Source of the DNA: Gluconacetobacter johannae | GTDB taxonomy: Bacteria > Pseudomonadota > Alphaproteobacteria > Acetobacterales > Acetobacteraceae | Assembly: GCF_025994435.1 (NCBI RefSeq) | Contig: NZ_BAQK01000053.1 | Location: 11,330-75,329 of the forward strand | Reading direction: 5' to 3' | DNA length: 64,000 nt | Notes under the pieces: model-generated | What the model saw: the letters and a program-made list of their open reading frames with translations, nothing else | Databases searched by the model: none | Told to the model about the DNA's origin: nothing | Program-made: the position numbers and the translations under genes | Part shown: in pieces, positions 42,772-52,386 of the stretch | Layout: each line of letters begins with the position of its first letter | How positions within the stretch are numbered: position 1 is the first letter of the stretch

Positions 42772-43872
42772 ATGTCCGCAAGCATTTCCTACCGTCGGGC
42801 CGGCGGCCGCGACGACGCAACGCCCGTGATCCTGCGAAACCGCCGCCGGGTGTCGGCCTGGCTGTTCGCCGTGTGCTTCATGCTGATCGGCATGATCGCG
42901 CTGGGCGGCTACACCCGCCTGACCGGTTCGGGCCTGTCGATCATGGACTGGCGGCCGGTCACCGGCATCGTGCCGCCGCTGACCCATGCCGAATGGGAAC
43001 GGCAGTTCGCGCTGTACCAGACCATTCCGCAGTACAAGATCCTGCATGACGGCTTCGGCCTGTCCGGGTTCCAGAAGATTTTCTGGGCCGAATGGACGCA
43101 CCGCTTCTGGGGCCGGATGATCGGGCTGGTGCTGCTGGTGCCGCTGGTGTGGTTCGCGGTGACCGGCGCGCTGACGCGCGGGCTGGTCGCGCGGCTGGTC
43201 CTGTTCTTCGTGCTGGGCGGGCTGCAGGGGGCCATCGGCTGGTTCATGGTGGCCTCGGGCTTCAACCCCGACAGCACGGCGGTGGCGCCGGTGCGGCTGG
43301 TGCTGCATCTGTGCTGCGCCTTCGCACTGTATATCGCGATCCTGTGGACCGCCCTGTCCGTCCGCACACCCGTCGCCCCCTTCATCCCGGCCACGCCGCC
43401 GGTGGTGCGGACCCGGCGGCTGGTGTTGACCGCCACCGTGCTGATCGGGATCACCATCATCGCCGGCGGCTTCACGGCGGGGACGCACGCGGGCTTCACC
43501 TACAATACGTTCCCGCTGATGGACGGCCGCCTGATCCCGGCCGGCTATGCGCGGCTGACGCCGTTCTGGCTGAACTGGTTCCAGAACATTCCCGCCATCC
43601 AGTTCGACCACCGGCTGCTGGCGACCGCCACCGCGCTGGCGATCGGGGCCTGCGTGTTCACGGGCCTGCGCGCGCCGCAGGTCGGCAAGCCGGTGCACGA
43701 CGCGCTGATGCTACTGGGCTGGGCCGTGCTGATCCAGTACGCGCTGGGGGTCACCACCCTGCTGCTGGTCGTGCCCGCCTGGGCCGGAACCGTGCACCAG
43801 ACCTGGGCCGCCGTCCTTCTGACCGTCGCCATCGTGACCCTGCACCGGCTGCGCGGCGTCGGCCGGGCCTGA
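42772..43872 (+). CDS. ctaA: Heme A synthase (COX15/CtaA)
   Basis: Oxidises the heme O methyl group to formyl, making heme A for cytochrome oxidase. The 366 aa contain eight membrane helices and the type 2 CtaA motifs: GGYTRLTGSGLSIMDWRPV, IFWAEWTHRFWGR with heme-ligand His, QGAIGWFMVASG, the second-half TYNTFPLMDGRLIP, and IQFDHRLLAT. The last 162 bp overlap, antisense, the 3' end of the trehalase gene. Confidence 0.95.
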   Translation: MSASISYRRAGGRDDATPVILRNRRRVSAWLFAVCFMLIGMIALGGYTRLTGSGLSIMDWRPVTGIVPPLTHAEWERQFALYQTIPQYKILHDGFGLSGFQKIFWAEWTHRFWGRMIGLVLLVPLVWFAVTGALTRGLVARLVLFFVLGGLQGAIGWFMVASGFNPDSTAVAPVRLVLHLCCAFALYIAILWTALSVRTPVAPFIPATPPVVRTRRLVLTATVLIGITIIAGGFTAGTHAGFTYNTFPLMDGRLIPAGYARLTPFWLNWFQNIPAIQFDHRLLATATALAIGACVFTGLRAPQVGKPVHDALMLLGWAVLIQYALGVTTLLLVVPAWAGTVHQTWAAVLLTVAIVTLHRLRGVGRA

Positions 43873-45843
43873 CGGACGGCCCGGCGCGGCAGGCGGGACC
43901 GGGGCCGGCGGCACCTGGGCCATGGGCACCGGGGCAGGATCGACGACCGGGCCTTTCACGTCATAGGCATTGACCGGCGGCAGTGGCCGGGCGGTCGGCT
44001 GGTCGGCGCGCGGATTGCGGTCCAGCACCACACGGGTGTCCTGCGGATAGCGGTTCATCAGGCCCAGCAAGGTGCCGTTGGTCCAGCCGAAGCCGACCTG
44101 CATCGGGTATTCGCCACCGCCCTTGCCGCCGGTCGGGCTGATCGCCGGGTTCACCACGTCATATTTTTCCAGCAGCACGCCGGATTTTTCGTAGGTGCCG
44201 ATCACCCGTTCCATCCAGCGCGTGGCGATCTCCTGCGCCAGGTCGTCGATCCCGTACTGGTTCAGGCCCTTGATCGCCATCCATTGCGTCGGCGCCCAGC
44301 CGTTGGGCGAATCCCATTGCTGGCCGCTGACCCGGTCGGTGGTCGCCAGCCCGCCGATTTTCAGCAGCCGGGCGCGCAGGGTCGCGGCGACGGCCTTCGC
44401 CTGGTCCGGCGTCGCCATCTGCAGGAACAGCGGCATGACCGTCGCCCCCGACAGGACCGGCGACAGCGCGCCCTTCTTCCAGTCGTAATCGAAGAAAGCC
44501 CCCTGCCTGTCGTCCCACAGAAGGCGGCGGATGGCCTCGACCCGCGTCGCGGCCTCCTGCGTATAGCGGGCGGACAGGGCCGTGTTCCCGTTCAGGGCAT
44601 AGGCATGCGACAGGGTCTGTTCCAGATGCGCGATCAGGCAGTTCAGTTCGATCGGCAGCAGGTCGGTGGTGTGGATGCTCGACAGCGTGTGTCCGTCGGC
44701 CAGCCAGCGGGACGAAAAATCCCACCCCGTCTCGCCCCCGGCGCGCAGGTCGCGATAGACCTCGGCCGCCGGGCGGTTGGTCGCGGCGGCGGTGGCGATG
44801 TCCTGGGGGTAGCTTTCGTCGCGCGGGGTCGACAGATCGTCCCAATGGCGGTTCATCAGCGTGCCGTCGGGCAGGCGCACGACATGGCGATAGGCCCCGC
44901 CCGGCGCCACCTGCGCCGCGCCGTCCATCCAGTAATCGTACTCGCGCTGCAGTTGCGGCAGGAAGGTGGTGTAGGCGACCTGCCCGTCATGCATCGCCAG
45001 CAGATCGACCATCAGCGCGAAGAAGGGCGGTTCGGACCGGCCGAGGTAATAGGTGCGGTTGCCGTTGGGCATGTGCCCGTACCGGTCGATCAGCGAGGCG
45101 ATGTCGCGCACCATGCTACGCATCAGGTCGATCCTGCCGTCCTCGTACAGGCCGATCATGGTGAAATAGCTGTCCCAATAGTACATCTCGCTGAACCGGC
45201 CGCCGGGCACCACATAGGTGTAGGGCAGCGGCAGCAGCGAGGAATGGGCCACCAGCGTGTCGGGCGGGCGGCTGAGGACCTCCCACATGCCGGTGATGTA
45301 GTCGCGCACGCTTTCGTTCGGCCGGCGGCGGTAGGACACGGTCCGGCGCGGCGCGACCGAGAAATGCTGGGCCACGAAATCCTTCAGCACGAATCCGGGG
45401 CGGGCTTTCTGCGCGTCGTAGTCGGCCAGCAGCGCGTCCGGGGCCTCGTCGGGGATGGCGTCGGCCACGGTCTTGGCGTCGTCGAAGACATGGGCCGCCC
45501 CGATGGCGGCGAACAGTCCGTCCAGCGCGATGGAAGGCGGGCGCAGGTCCTGCTGGTCGGCCGAGGGCACCGCCACCGCCGGGCCGGCGGGACGCGGCGC
45601 CAGGGGGGCCAGATAGACCGCCGGCGGCGGAAGGGCCGCGCCGAACGGGGCGACGGCGGCGACCGGGGGCGGAAAGGGGGCGGGCAGAAGGGCGGCCTGC
45701 GCGGCGCCGTCCTGCATGACATCCTGGGCCGCCGCCGGCGCGACGACGGCCGGCAGGATGGCCAGAAGGCCGGCCAGACAGGGTGCGATGCGGACGCGGG
45801 ACCATGCGGAGGCGAGGGGACGGGTCGGATCGGGCACTGTCAC
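43711..45843 (-). CDS. treA: Periplasmic alpha,alpha-trehalase
   Basis: GH37 enzyme that splits trehalose into two glucose. The 710 aa contain a signal peptide (CLAGLLAILPAVVAPAAAQ), an Ala/Pro-rich linker, and the GH37 domain with both trehalase signatures: PGGRFSEMYYWDSYF and QQWDSPNGWAPTQW, plus HWDDLSTPRDESYPQD. After the catalytic domain a Pro/Gly/Gln-rich tail of about 80 residues runs antisense through the last 162 bp of ctaA. The GTG start at 45843 has GAGGAA upstream. The tail has no trehalase counterpart I know and may be incidental read-through. Confidence 0.93.
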   Translation of the reverse strand: MTVPDPTRPLASAWSRVRIAPCLAGLLAILPAVVAPAAAQDVMQDGAAQAALLPAPFPPPVAAVAPFGAALPPPAVYLAPLAPRPAGPAVAVPSADQQDLRPPSIALDGLFAAIGAAHVFDDAKTVADAIPDEAPDALLADYDAQKARPGFVLKDFVAQHFSVAPRRTVSYRRRPNESVRDYITGMWEVLSRPPDTLVAHSSLLPLPYTYVVPGGRFSEMYYWDSYFTMIGLYEDGRIDLMRSMVRDIASLIDRYGHMPNGNRTYYLGRSEPPFFALMVDLLAMHDGQVAYTTFLPQLQREYDYWMDGAAQVAPGGAYRHVVRLPDGTLMNRHWDDLSTPRDESYPQDIATAAATNRPAAEVYRDLRAGGETGWDFSSRWLADGHTLSSIHTTDLLPIELNCLIAHLEQTLSHAYALNGNTALSARYTQEAATRVEAIRRLLWDDRQGAFFDYDWKKGALSPVLSGATVMPLFLQMATPDQAKAVAATLRARLLKIGGLATTDRVSGQQWDSPNGWAPTQWMAIKGLNQYGIDDLAQEIATRWMERVIGTYEKSGVLLEKYDVVNPAISPTGGKGGGEYPMQVGFGWTNGTLLGLMNRYPQDTRVVLDRNPRADQPTARPLPPVNAYDVKGPVVDPAPVPMAQVPPAPVPPAAPGRPSGPADAAQPVQGHDGDGQKDGGPGLVHGSGPGGHDQQQGGDPQRVLDQHGPAQ

Positions 45844-46043
45844 GGGGCGCGGATTCCTCGGTCGGTCAGGAACTTGGCGAAGTCAGGATGCCTTGCGGCG
45901 GCGAGATCGGAAAGAAAAACAGACCGGATGGAGGGAAGTTCACCCCTTCGGCGCCTGCCGGCGCTGGCCAATCGGACGGTTTCGCCCCATGTCGGAATAC
46001 GACTATGACTTGCGTTGACCGACCGCCGTCCGGAGACCGCCCG

Positions 46044-47519
<1,476 letters not shown>

Positions 47520-47520
47520 A

Positions 47521-47591
47521 GGTCGGGCTCCGCCCGAACCCGGCAAGGGCCGCGGCCCTTGCATCCCATTCGTTTATAAGTCCTGGGTTTC
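47521..47591. repeat. Intergenic palindrome, family member 7
   Basis: TCGGGC-TCC-GCCCGA (47523-47537), GCAAGGGCC-GC-GGCCCTTGC (47543-47562), then the conserved tail with AAGTCCTGGGTTTCCA. The tail supplies the last codons (ETQDL) and TAA stop of pdxJ on the minus strand. It begins 1 bp after the tldD stop. Confidence 0.82.
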
Positions 47592-48353
47592 CAGGTGGTT
47601 AAACCCTTTCCTTCCCCGGTCCATCTCCTGTCGCATTCGCGCGATGACGGCGGGCAGGCCGTCGAAGATCGCCTGGCCGATCAGGAAATGGCCGATATTC
47701 AGTTCCACGATCTGCGGCAGGGCGGCGATCGGGCCGACATTGTCGTAGGTCAGGCCGTGGCCGGCATGGACCTCCAGCCCGGCCGCGTCGGCCGCGAGGG
47801 CGGCGGCGCGCAGGCGGTCCAGTTCGCCGGCGCGGCCTTCGGCATAGGCGCCGGTATGCAGTTCCACCACCGCCGCGCCGATGGCGGCCGAGGCCGCGAT
47901 CTGCGCCGGGTCGGGGTCGATGAACATCGACACGCGGATGCCCGCCTCGCCCAGCGCACGGACATGCGGCGCCAGGGCCGCGACCTGGCCCGCGACATCC
48001 AGCCCGCCCTCGGTCGTGACCTCGGCCCGGCGTTCGGGGACGATGCAGCACGCATGCGGCCGCAGGGACAGCGCGATGCCCACCATCTCGTCCGTCGCGG
48101 CCATTTCCATGTTCAGCGGGGCGGCGACGTCGGCGCGCAGGCGGGCGAGGTCGGCATCGCGGATATGGCGCCGGTCCTCGCGCAGATGGGCGGTGATGCC
48201 GTCCGCACCGCATGCCGCGGCCAGGCGGGCGGCCTCCACCGGGTCGGGGTGCGTGCCGCCGCGCGCGTTGCGTACCGTCGCCACGTGGTCGATGTTGACG
48301 CCCAGCCGCAGCCCTTTGGGCCGGAGCATGCGGGACGAAGTGGAATCGGTCAT
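47574..48353 (-). CDS. pdxJ: Pyridoxine 5'-phosphate synthase
   Basis: Condenses 1-deoxyxylulose 5-phosphate with 3-amino-2-oxopropyl phosphate to give PNP, the last ring-forming step of the DXP-dependent vitamin B6 pathway. The 259 aa show LGVNIDHVATVRNARGGTHPDP, ITAHLREDRRHI, NMEMAATDEM, ELHTGAYAEG and VHAGHGLTYDN. The C-terminal ETQDL and TAA lie in the shared tail of an intergenic repeat. Its ATG overlaps the pdxA stop by 4 nt; pdxA makes the substrate precursor, so the pair is functionally linked. Confidence 0.97.
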   Translation of the reverse strand: MTDSTSSRMLRPKGLRLGVNIDHVATVRNARGGTHPDPVEAARLAAACGADGITAHLREDRRHIRDADLARLRADVAAPLNMEMAATDEMVGIALSLRPHACCIVPERRAEVTTEGGLDVAGQVAALAPHVRALGEAGIRVSMFIDPDPAQIAASAAIGAAVVELHTGAYAEGRAGELDRLRAAALAADAAGLEVHAGHGLTYDNVGPIAALPQIVELNIGHFLIGQAIFDGLPAVIARMRQEMDRGRKGFNHLETQDL

Positions 48354-49342
48354 GCGGCCCCCCTGTTGCGCGCCATGTCATCCGCCAGGCGCAGGGCGGC
48401 CAGCAGGCTGGACGGGTCGGCGACCCCCTGTCCCGCGATGTCGAACGCCGTCCCGTGGTCGGGCGAGGTCCGGACGATGGGCAGACCAAGGGTCACGTTC
48501 ACCCCACCCGCCATGTCGATGGTCTTCAGCGGGATCAGCGCCTGGTCGTGATACATGCACAGCGCCACGTCATAGCGCGCGCGGGCCGGCGGCGTGAACA
48601 TGGTGTCGGGCGGCCAGGGACCGGTGACGGCGAACCCGTCGGCACGTAGCGCCGCGATGGCCGGGCCGATGATCGTCTGTTCCTCGTCCCCCATCACCCC
48701 GCCCTCGCCGGCATGCGGGTTCAGGCCGGCGACCGCCAGGCGGGGGGACGCGATCGCGAAGTCACGCCGCAGGGCCGCCGCCGCCGTGCGCCCGCAGCGG
48801 ACGATGTCCGCCGTGGTCAGGCTGTCCAGCGCACGGCGCAGCGACACATGCACCGTCACCGGCACCACCCGCAGTTCGGGACAGGCCAGCATCATGACTT
48901 CCTGCCCCGCAACACCACAGAGTTCGGCCAGATATTCCGTATGGCCCGGATGAGGGAACCCCGCCTGCTTCAGCACCAGCTTGCTGATCGGATTGGTGAC
49001 CATGGCCGCGACCTGGCCGGCCTGCGCCAGGCGCACCGCGCGTTCGATGCTGCCGGTGATGGCCGGCGCGTTGGCGGAATCGGGCTGGCCCGGCAGGGCG
49101 GGCCGCACCAGATCGACGGGCAGGACCGGCAGGGCATCGGGGAAGACCGAGGCCGCTTCGGCCATGTCGGAGACCGCGCGCACCGGGGCGTGGGCGGACA
49201 GCAGGGCGGCGTCGCCCGGCACGACGAAGGCCGGGCCGTCGCCGACACGCAGGGCGCGCCAGGCGGCGGCGGTGATCTCCGGCCCGATCCCGGCCGGATC
49301 GCCCATCGTCAGCGCCAGCATCGTACGCCTGCCGTCTGTCAT
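48350..49342 (-). CDS. pdxA: 4-hydroxythreonine-4-phosphate dehydrogenase
   Basis: NAD-dependent oxidation of 4-phosphohydroxy-threonine, supplying the amine substrate of PdxJ. The 330 aa contain LTMGDPAGIGPEI at the N-terminus, PGHTEYLAELCG, the metal-ligand stretches VAGLNPHAGEGG and MYHDQALIPLKT, and RTSPDHGTAFDIAGQG. It is translationally coupled to pdxJ. Confidence 0.97.
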   Translation of the reverse strand: MTDGRRTMLALTMGDPAGIGPEITAAAWRALRVGDGPAFVVPGDAALLSAHAPVRAVSDMAEAASVFPDALPVLPVDLVRPALPGQPDSANAPAITGSIERAVRLAQAGQVAAMVTNPISKLVLKQAGFPHPGHTEYLAELCGVAGQEVMMLACPELRVVPVTVHVSLRRALDSLTTADIVRCGRTAAAALRRDFAIASPRLAVAGLNPHAGEGGVMGDEEQTIIGPAIAALRADGFAVTGPWPPDTMFTPPARARYDVALCMYHDQALIPLKTIDMAGGVNVTLGLPIVRTSPDHGTAFDIAGQGVADPSSLLAALRLADDMARNRGAA

Positions 49343-49373
49343 GGTGCCACTATCCTATGAAATGGGGTCTCTT

Positions 49374-49483
49374 TCGGGCTCCGCCCGAACCCGCAAGGGG
49401 CCGGCGGCCCCTTGACCCCGATCTGTTTCAACGACTGGTTTCCAAAGGCGACTGCCTTTGGCGGGGTGCGGGGCAGAGCCCCG
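49374..49483. repeat. Intergenic palindrome, family member 8 (composite of four stems)
   Basis: Stems TCGGGC-TCC-GCCCGA (49374-49388), CAAGGGGCC-GGC-GGCCCCTTG (49394-49414), CCAAAGGC-GACT-GCCTTTGG (49442-49461) and CGGGGC-AGA-GCCCCG (49469-49483). Read in reverse complement this is the same module order as 8215-8326, with paired changes in the stems. It lies at the 3' end of the M20 peptidase gene. Confidence 0.82.
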
Positions 49484-49488
49484 CTTAC

Positions 49489-50895
49489 TTACGCATCGGC
49501 CAGCGCCCCCAGCACCCGCACCCACGAACGGATGCCGCGATGGAACGAGGTCAGGTCGTATTTCTCGTTGGGGGAGTGGATGCGGTCGTCCTCCAGCGCG
49601 AAGCCGATCAGCAGCGACTCCATGCCCAGGGCCTGCTTCACCTCGGACACCACCGGGATCGACCCCCCGCTGCCGACCGTGACCGCCGGATGGCCCCATT
49701 CGGCGCCCAGCGCGGCCAGCGCCGCGCGCAACGCCGGGCCGTCCGACGGCACGACGCTGGCGGACGACCCGCCGTGGGCGGCGAAATCGACGGTGCAGTC
49801 GGCCGGCAGCAGCCCGCGCACATGGTCGCGGAAGGCGGCGCGGACCTGGGCCGGGTCCTGCCCCGCGACCAGCCGGAACGACACCTTGGCCGAGGCCTGG
49901 GCCGGCAGCACCGTCTTGAACCCGTCGCCGGTGTAGCCGCCGGTCATGCCGTTGATTTCGAAGGTGGGGCGGCACCAGGTCTGCTCGATCGCGGAATAGC
50001 CGCGCTCGCCCGCCGGCACCGACAGGCCCACCGGGCCGAGGAAGCCGGCGTCGGACGGCGCGATGGCCTGCCATTGGGCGCGGACTTCGGCCGGGGGGTC
50101 CTGCACCCCGTCGTAGAAGCCCGGCAGGACGACGCGCCCGCTGTCGGCATCGCGGACCGAGGCCAGGATGCCGCACAGAAGTTCGATCGGATTGCGCGCG
50201 GCGTTGCCGTAGATGCCCGAATGCAGGTCGCGGTTGGCGCAATGGATGGTCACATCCTCGCCCACCATGCCGCGCAGGGCGGTGGTGATGGCCGGCACCC
50301 CGCCCTCGAGCATCGAGGTGTCGCAGATCAGCGCCACGTCGGCGCGCAGTTCGTCGCGATTGGCCTCGAGGAACGGCAGCAGGTTGGCGCCGCCGCTTTC
50401 CTCCTCGCCCTCGATGACGACCGAGACGCACAGCGGCAATGTGCCCCGTTCGGCCCGCAGGGCGCGCAGGGCCTCGACAAAGGTCATGACCTGCCCCTTG
50501 TCGTCGGACGCGCCGCGCGCGACGATCCGCGCCGTGCCGTCGGCATTACGGACCAGTTTCGGGTCGAACGGCGCGGAATGCCACAATTCCAGCGGATCGA
50601 CCGGCTGCACGTCGTAATGGCCGTAGAACAGCACATGCGGCCCCTCGGCCGCGCTGCGGTCATGGGCGACGACCATCGGGTGGCCCGGCGTGTCGCGCAC
50701 CGAGGCGTCGAGGCCGATCGCGGTCAGCTCCGCGCACAGCCACTCCGCCGCCCGGCGGCAGTCGCCGGCATGGGCCGGCTGGGCCGAGATGCTGGGAATC
50801 CGCAGGAAATCGAACAGCCGGTCCAGGCTGGACTCCAGCGTGCGGTCCACCCTGTCCAGCACCGGGTTCAGGTCGCGTCCGCTCGTCATGCCCAT
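49489..50895 (-). CDS. M20-family metallopeptidase (dipeptidase-like)
   Basis: Di-zinc exopeptidase of 468 aa. Motifs in order: VLFYGHYDVQPVDPLELW (His and Asp zinc ligands), GASDDKGQVMTFVEAL (bridging Asp), IEGEEESGGANL (catalytic Glu), DTSMLEGGVPAI, and the C-terminal ALEDDRIHSPNEKYDL with the last His ligand. This is the CNDP/PM20D-type subgroup; exact substrates are unknown. ATG 50895 has GAGG 8-9 nt upstream. Confidence 0.92.
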   Translation of the reverse strand: MGMTSGRDLNPVLDRVDRTLESSLDRLFDFLRIPSISAQPAHAGDCRRAAEWLCAELTAIGLDASVRDTPGHPMVVAHDRSAAEGPHVLFYGHYDVQPVDPLELWHSAPFDPKLVRNADGTARIVARGASDDKGQVMTFVEALRALRAERGTLPLCVSVVIEGEEESGGANLLPFLEANRDELRADVALICDTSMLEGGVPAITTALRGMVGEDVTIHCANRDLHSGIYGNAARNPIELLCGILASVRDADSGRVVLPGFYDGVQDPPAEVRAQWQAIAPSDAGFLGPVGLSVPAGERGYSAIEQTWCRPTFEINGMTGGYTGDGFKTVLPAQASAKVSFRLVAGQDPAQVRAAFRDHVRGLLPADCTVDFAAHGGSSASVVPSDGPALRAALAALGAEWGHPAVTVGSGGSIPVVSEVKQALGMESLLIGFALEDDRIHSPNEKYDLTSFHRGIRSWVRVLGALADA

Positions 50896-51027
50896 CGTCC
50901 CATCCTCGATCCGGCGTCGCGGCGCCTCAGTGCGGCACGACGATCGAGGGGAATGTGCGAACACGGCGCGGGAAATGCAATCCGTGGGCCGTCGGATCAC
51001 CAGCAGGATGAATTTTAAACCAGCCTC

Positions 51028-51522
51028 TCAGGCAGCGGCGCGGCGGATGCGATACAGGGCGGCGAAATCCACCTGCTGCATCAGCACCGGCGCGAACCCG
51101 GCCTCGCGCGTCAGGTCGGCCAGCACGTTGCGCGCGGCCGGGAAGATCATGGCCGGCACCTCGATCAGCAGCAAAGGTTCCAGCGCGGCCGGGGTCGCGC
51201 CCTGCAGGGACACCAGGGCGGCGTAGGCGATATCGGCCTCGAACACCGCACGCGGCGGCCCCTGCCCGGCCGAGGCGTTTGCCCGGCAGCGCAGGGTCAG
51301 CGCGACCTCGAACAGGGTGGCCGATCCCTCCACCTGCCGGGCATCGACATCCAGGTCCAGATGCAGGGCGGGCAGCCCCTTGGGGGCGGCATGCACCCCC
51401 GGCGCGGCGGGAACCGCGAAGGCGACCGATTTGACGTACTGGCTGACGATCAGCGCGCGGGGCGTCGGCGGGGATGATGACGCCCCGCCGGGAAGGGTGT
51501 CGACGGCATGTCCTTCGGTCAT
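51028..51522 (-). CDS. secB: Protein-export chaperone SecB
   Basis: Tetrameric cytosolic chaperone that holds preproteins unfolded and hands them to SecA. The 164 aa show SQYVKSVAFAVP, LHLDLDVDARQ, YEVALTLRCRA-like FEVALTLRCRA and the C-terminal IEVPAMIFPAARNVLADLTREAGFAPV, all SecB signatures. Its position beside a NUDIX hydrolase gene gives no functional hint. Confidence 0.95.
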   Translation of the reverse strand: MTEGHAVDTLPGGASSSPPTPRALIVSQYVKSVAFAVPAAPGVHAAPKGLPALHLDLDVDARQVEGSATLFEVALTLRCRANASAGQGPPRAVFEADIAYAALVSLQGATPAALEPLLLIEVPAMIFPAARNVLADLTREAGFAPVLMQQVDFAALYRIRRAAA

Positions 51523-51582
51523 GGGGTGCTGCTGCTCCTGCGCGTGAAGCGCAAGCCTGCCGGACGATCATGAACCGAAGGT

Positions 51583-52170
51583 TTAGGAAACGGGAATCCA
51601 CCCCCGGGCGCGCACCAGCGCGACGGCGGCCAGGGTGACCATGCAGGTGATTTCGCCGTCGCGGATCATGCGTTCCATCTCGGCCAGGGGAACGGTGTGG
51701 CTGGTCATGTCCGCTTCGGTGGCCTCGCGCCGGGGCGGCCCCTGCGTCAGGCCGGTCGCCAGATAGACATGGCCCCGCTGGGTGGAATAGCCCGCCCCCT
51801 GGTACAGGATGCCGGCATGGCGCAGGGCAAAGGCGCGCAGGCCGGTTTCCTCCTCCAGTTCGCCATGGGCCACGATTTCGGGGTCGGTGTCGGGGCGGTG
51901 CTCCCACATGCCCATCGGCAGTTCCCACAGCCGCGCGCGCACCGGATAGCGATATTGCCGGACCAGCGTCACGGTCGGCCCCTCCGGCCCGTTTCCCAAC
52001 GGCAGGACCACGACGAATTCGCCGCGTTCGACCACGCCGTACAGACCCTCGCCGCCATCGGGACGGCGGATGATGTCCTCGCGCAGGCGGGTCCACGGGT
52101 TTTCGTAGACGATGCGCGACGACAGCGTGACGAACCCGCCCGTGTCGGACCCTTCGGTGTCGTCGGTCAT
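51583..52170 (-). CDS. NUDIX hydrolase (ADP-ribose pyrophosphatase-like)
   Basis: The 195-aa product resembles ADP-sugar pyrophosphatases: SSRIVYENPWTRLREDII at the N-terminus, then VTLVRQYRYPVRARLWELPMG. The NUDIX box (Gx5Ex7REUxEExGU) is partly degenerate: the segment reads EIVAHGELEEETGL, with Gly where the Arg of REUxEE normally stands, while the metal-binding Glu residues remain. ATG 52170 is chosen as it directly precedes the conserved region. Confidence 0.88.
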   Translation of the reverse strand: MTDDTEGSDTGGFVTLSSRIVYENPWTRLREDIIRRPDGGEGLYGVVERGEFVVVLPLGNGPEGPTVTLVRQYRYPVRARLWELPMGMWEHRPDTDPEIVAHGELEEETGLRAFALRHAGILYQGAGYSTQRGHVYLATGLTQGPPRREATEADMTSHTVPLAEMERMIRDGEITCMVTLAAVALVRARGWIPVS

Positions 52171-52386
52171 GCGTGCTCCTCTGCTCCGGGTCCGGACGAT
52201 CATGACGCACGGTGGGGTGGGCGCGTCAACGCCGCGTCCGGTTCTCGCGCGGTCGTGACGGAGCACGGGCAGGTATGGGCGACGATTCCGCAAGACAGGG
52301 GGCGGATCGGCCGTCCCGCCACCTTGGCGGCGACCCGGCCAGGGCCCTATGATGTCCGGAAAAGAGACAGGAGCCTCCCTCTCGCC

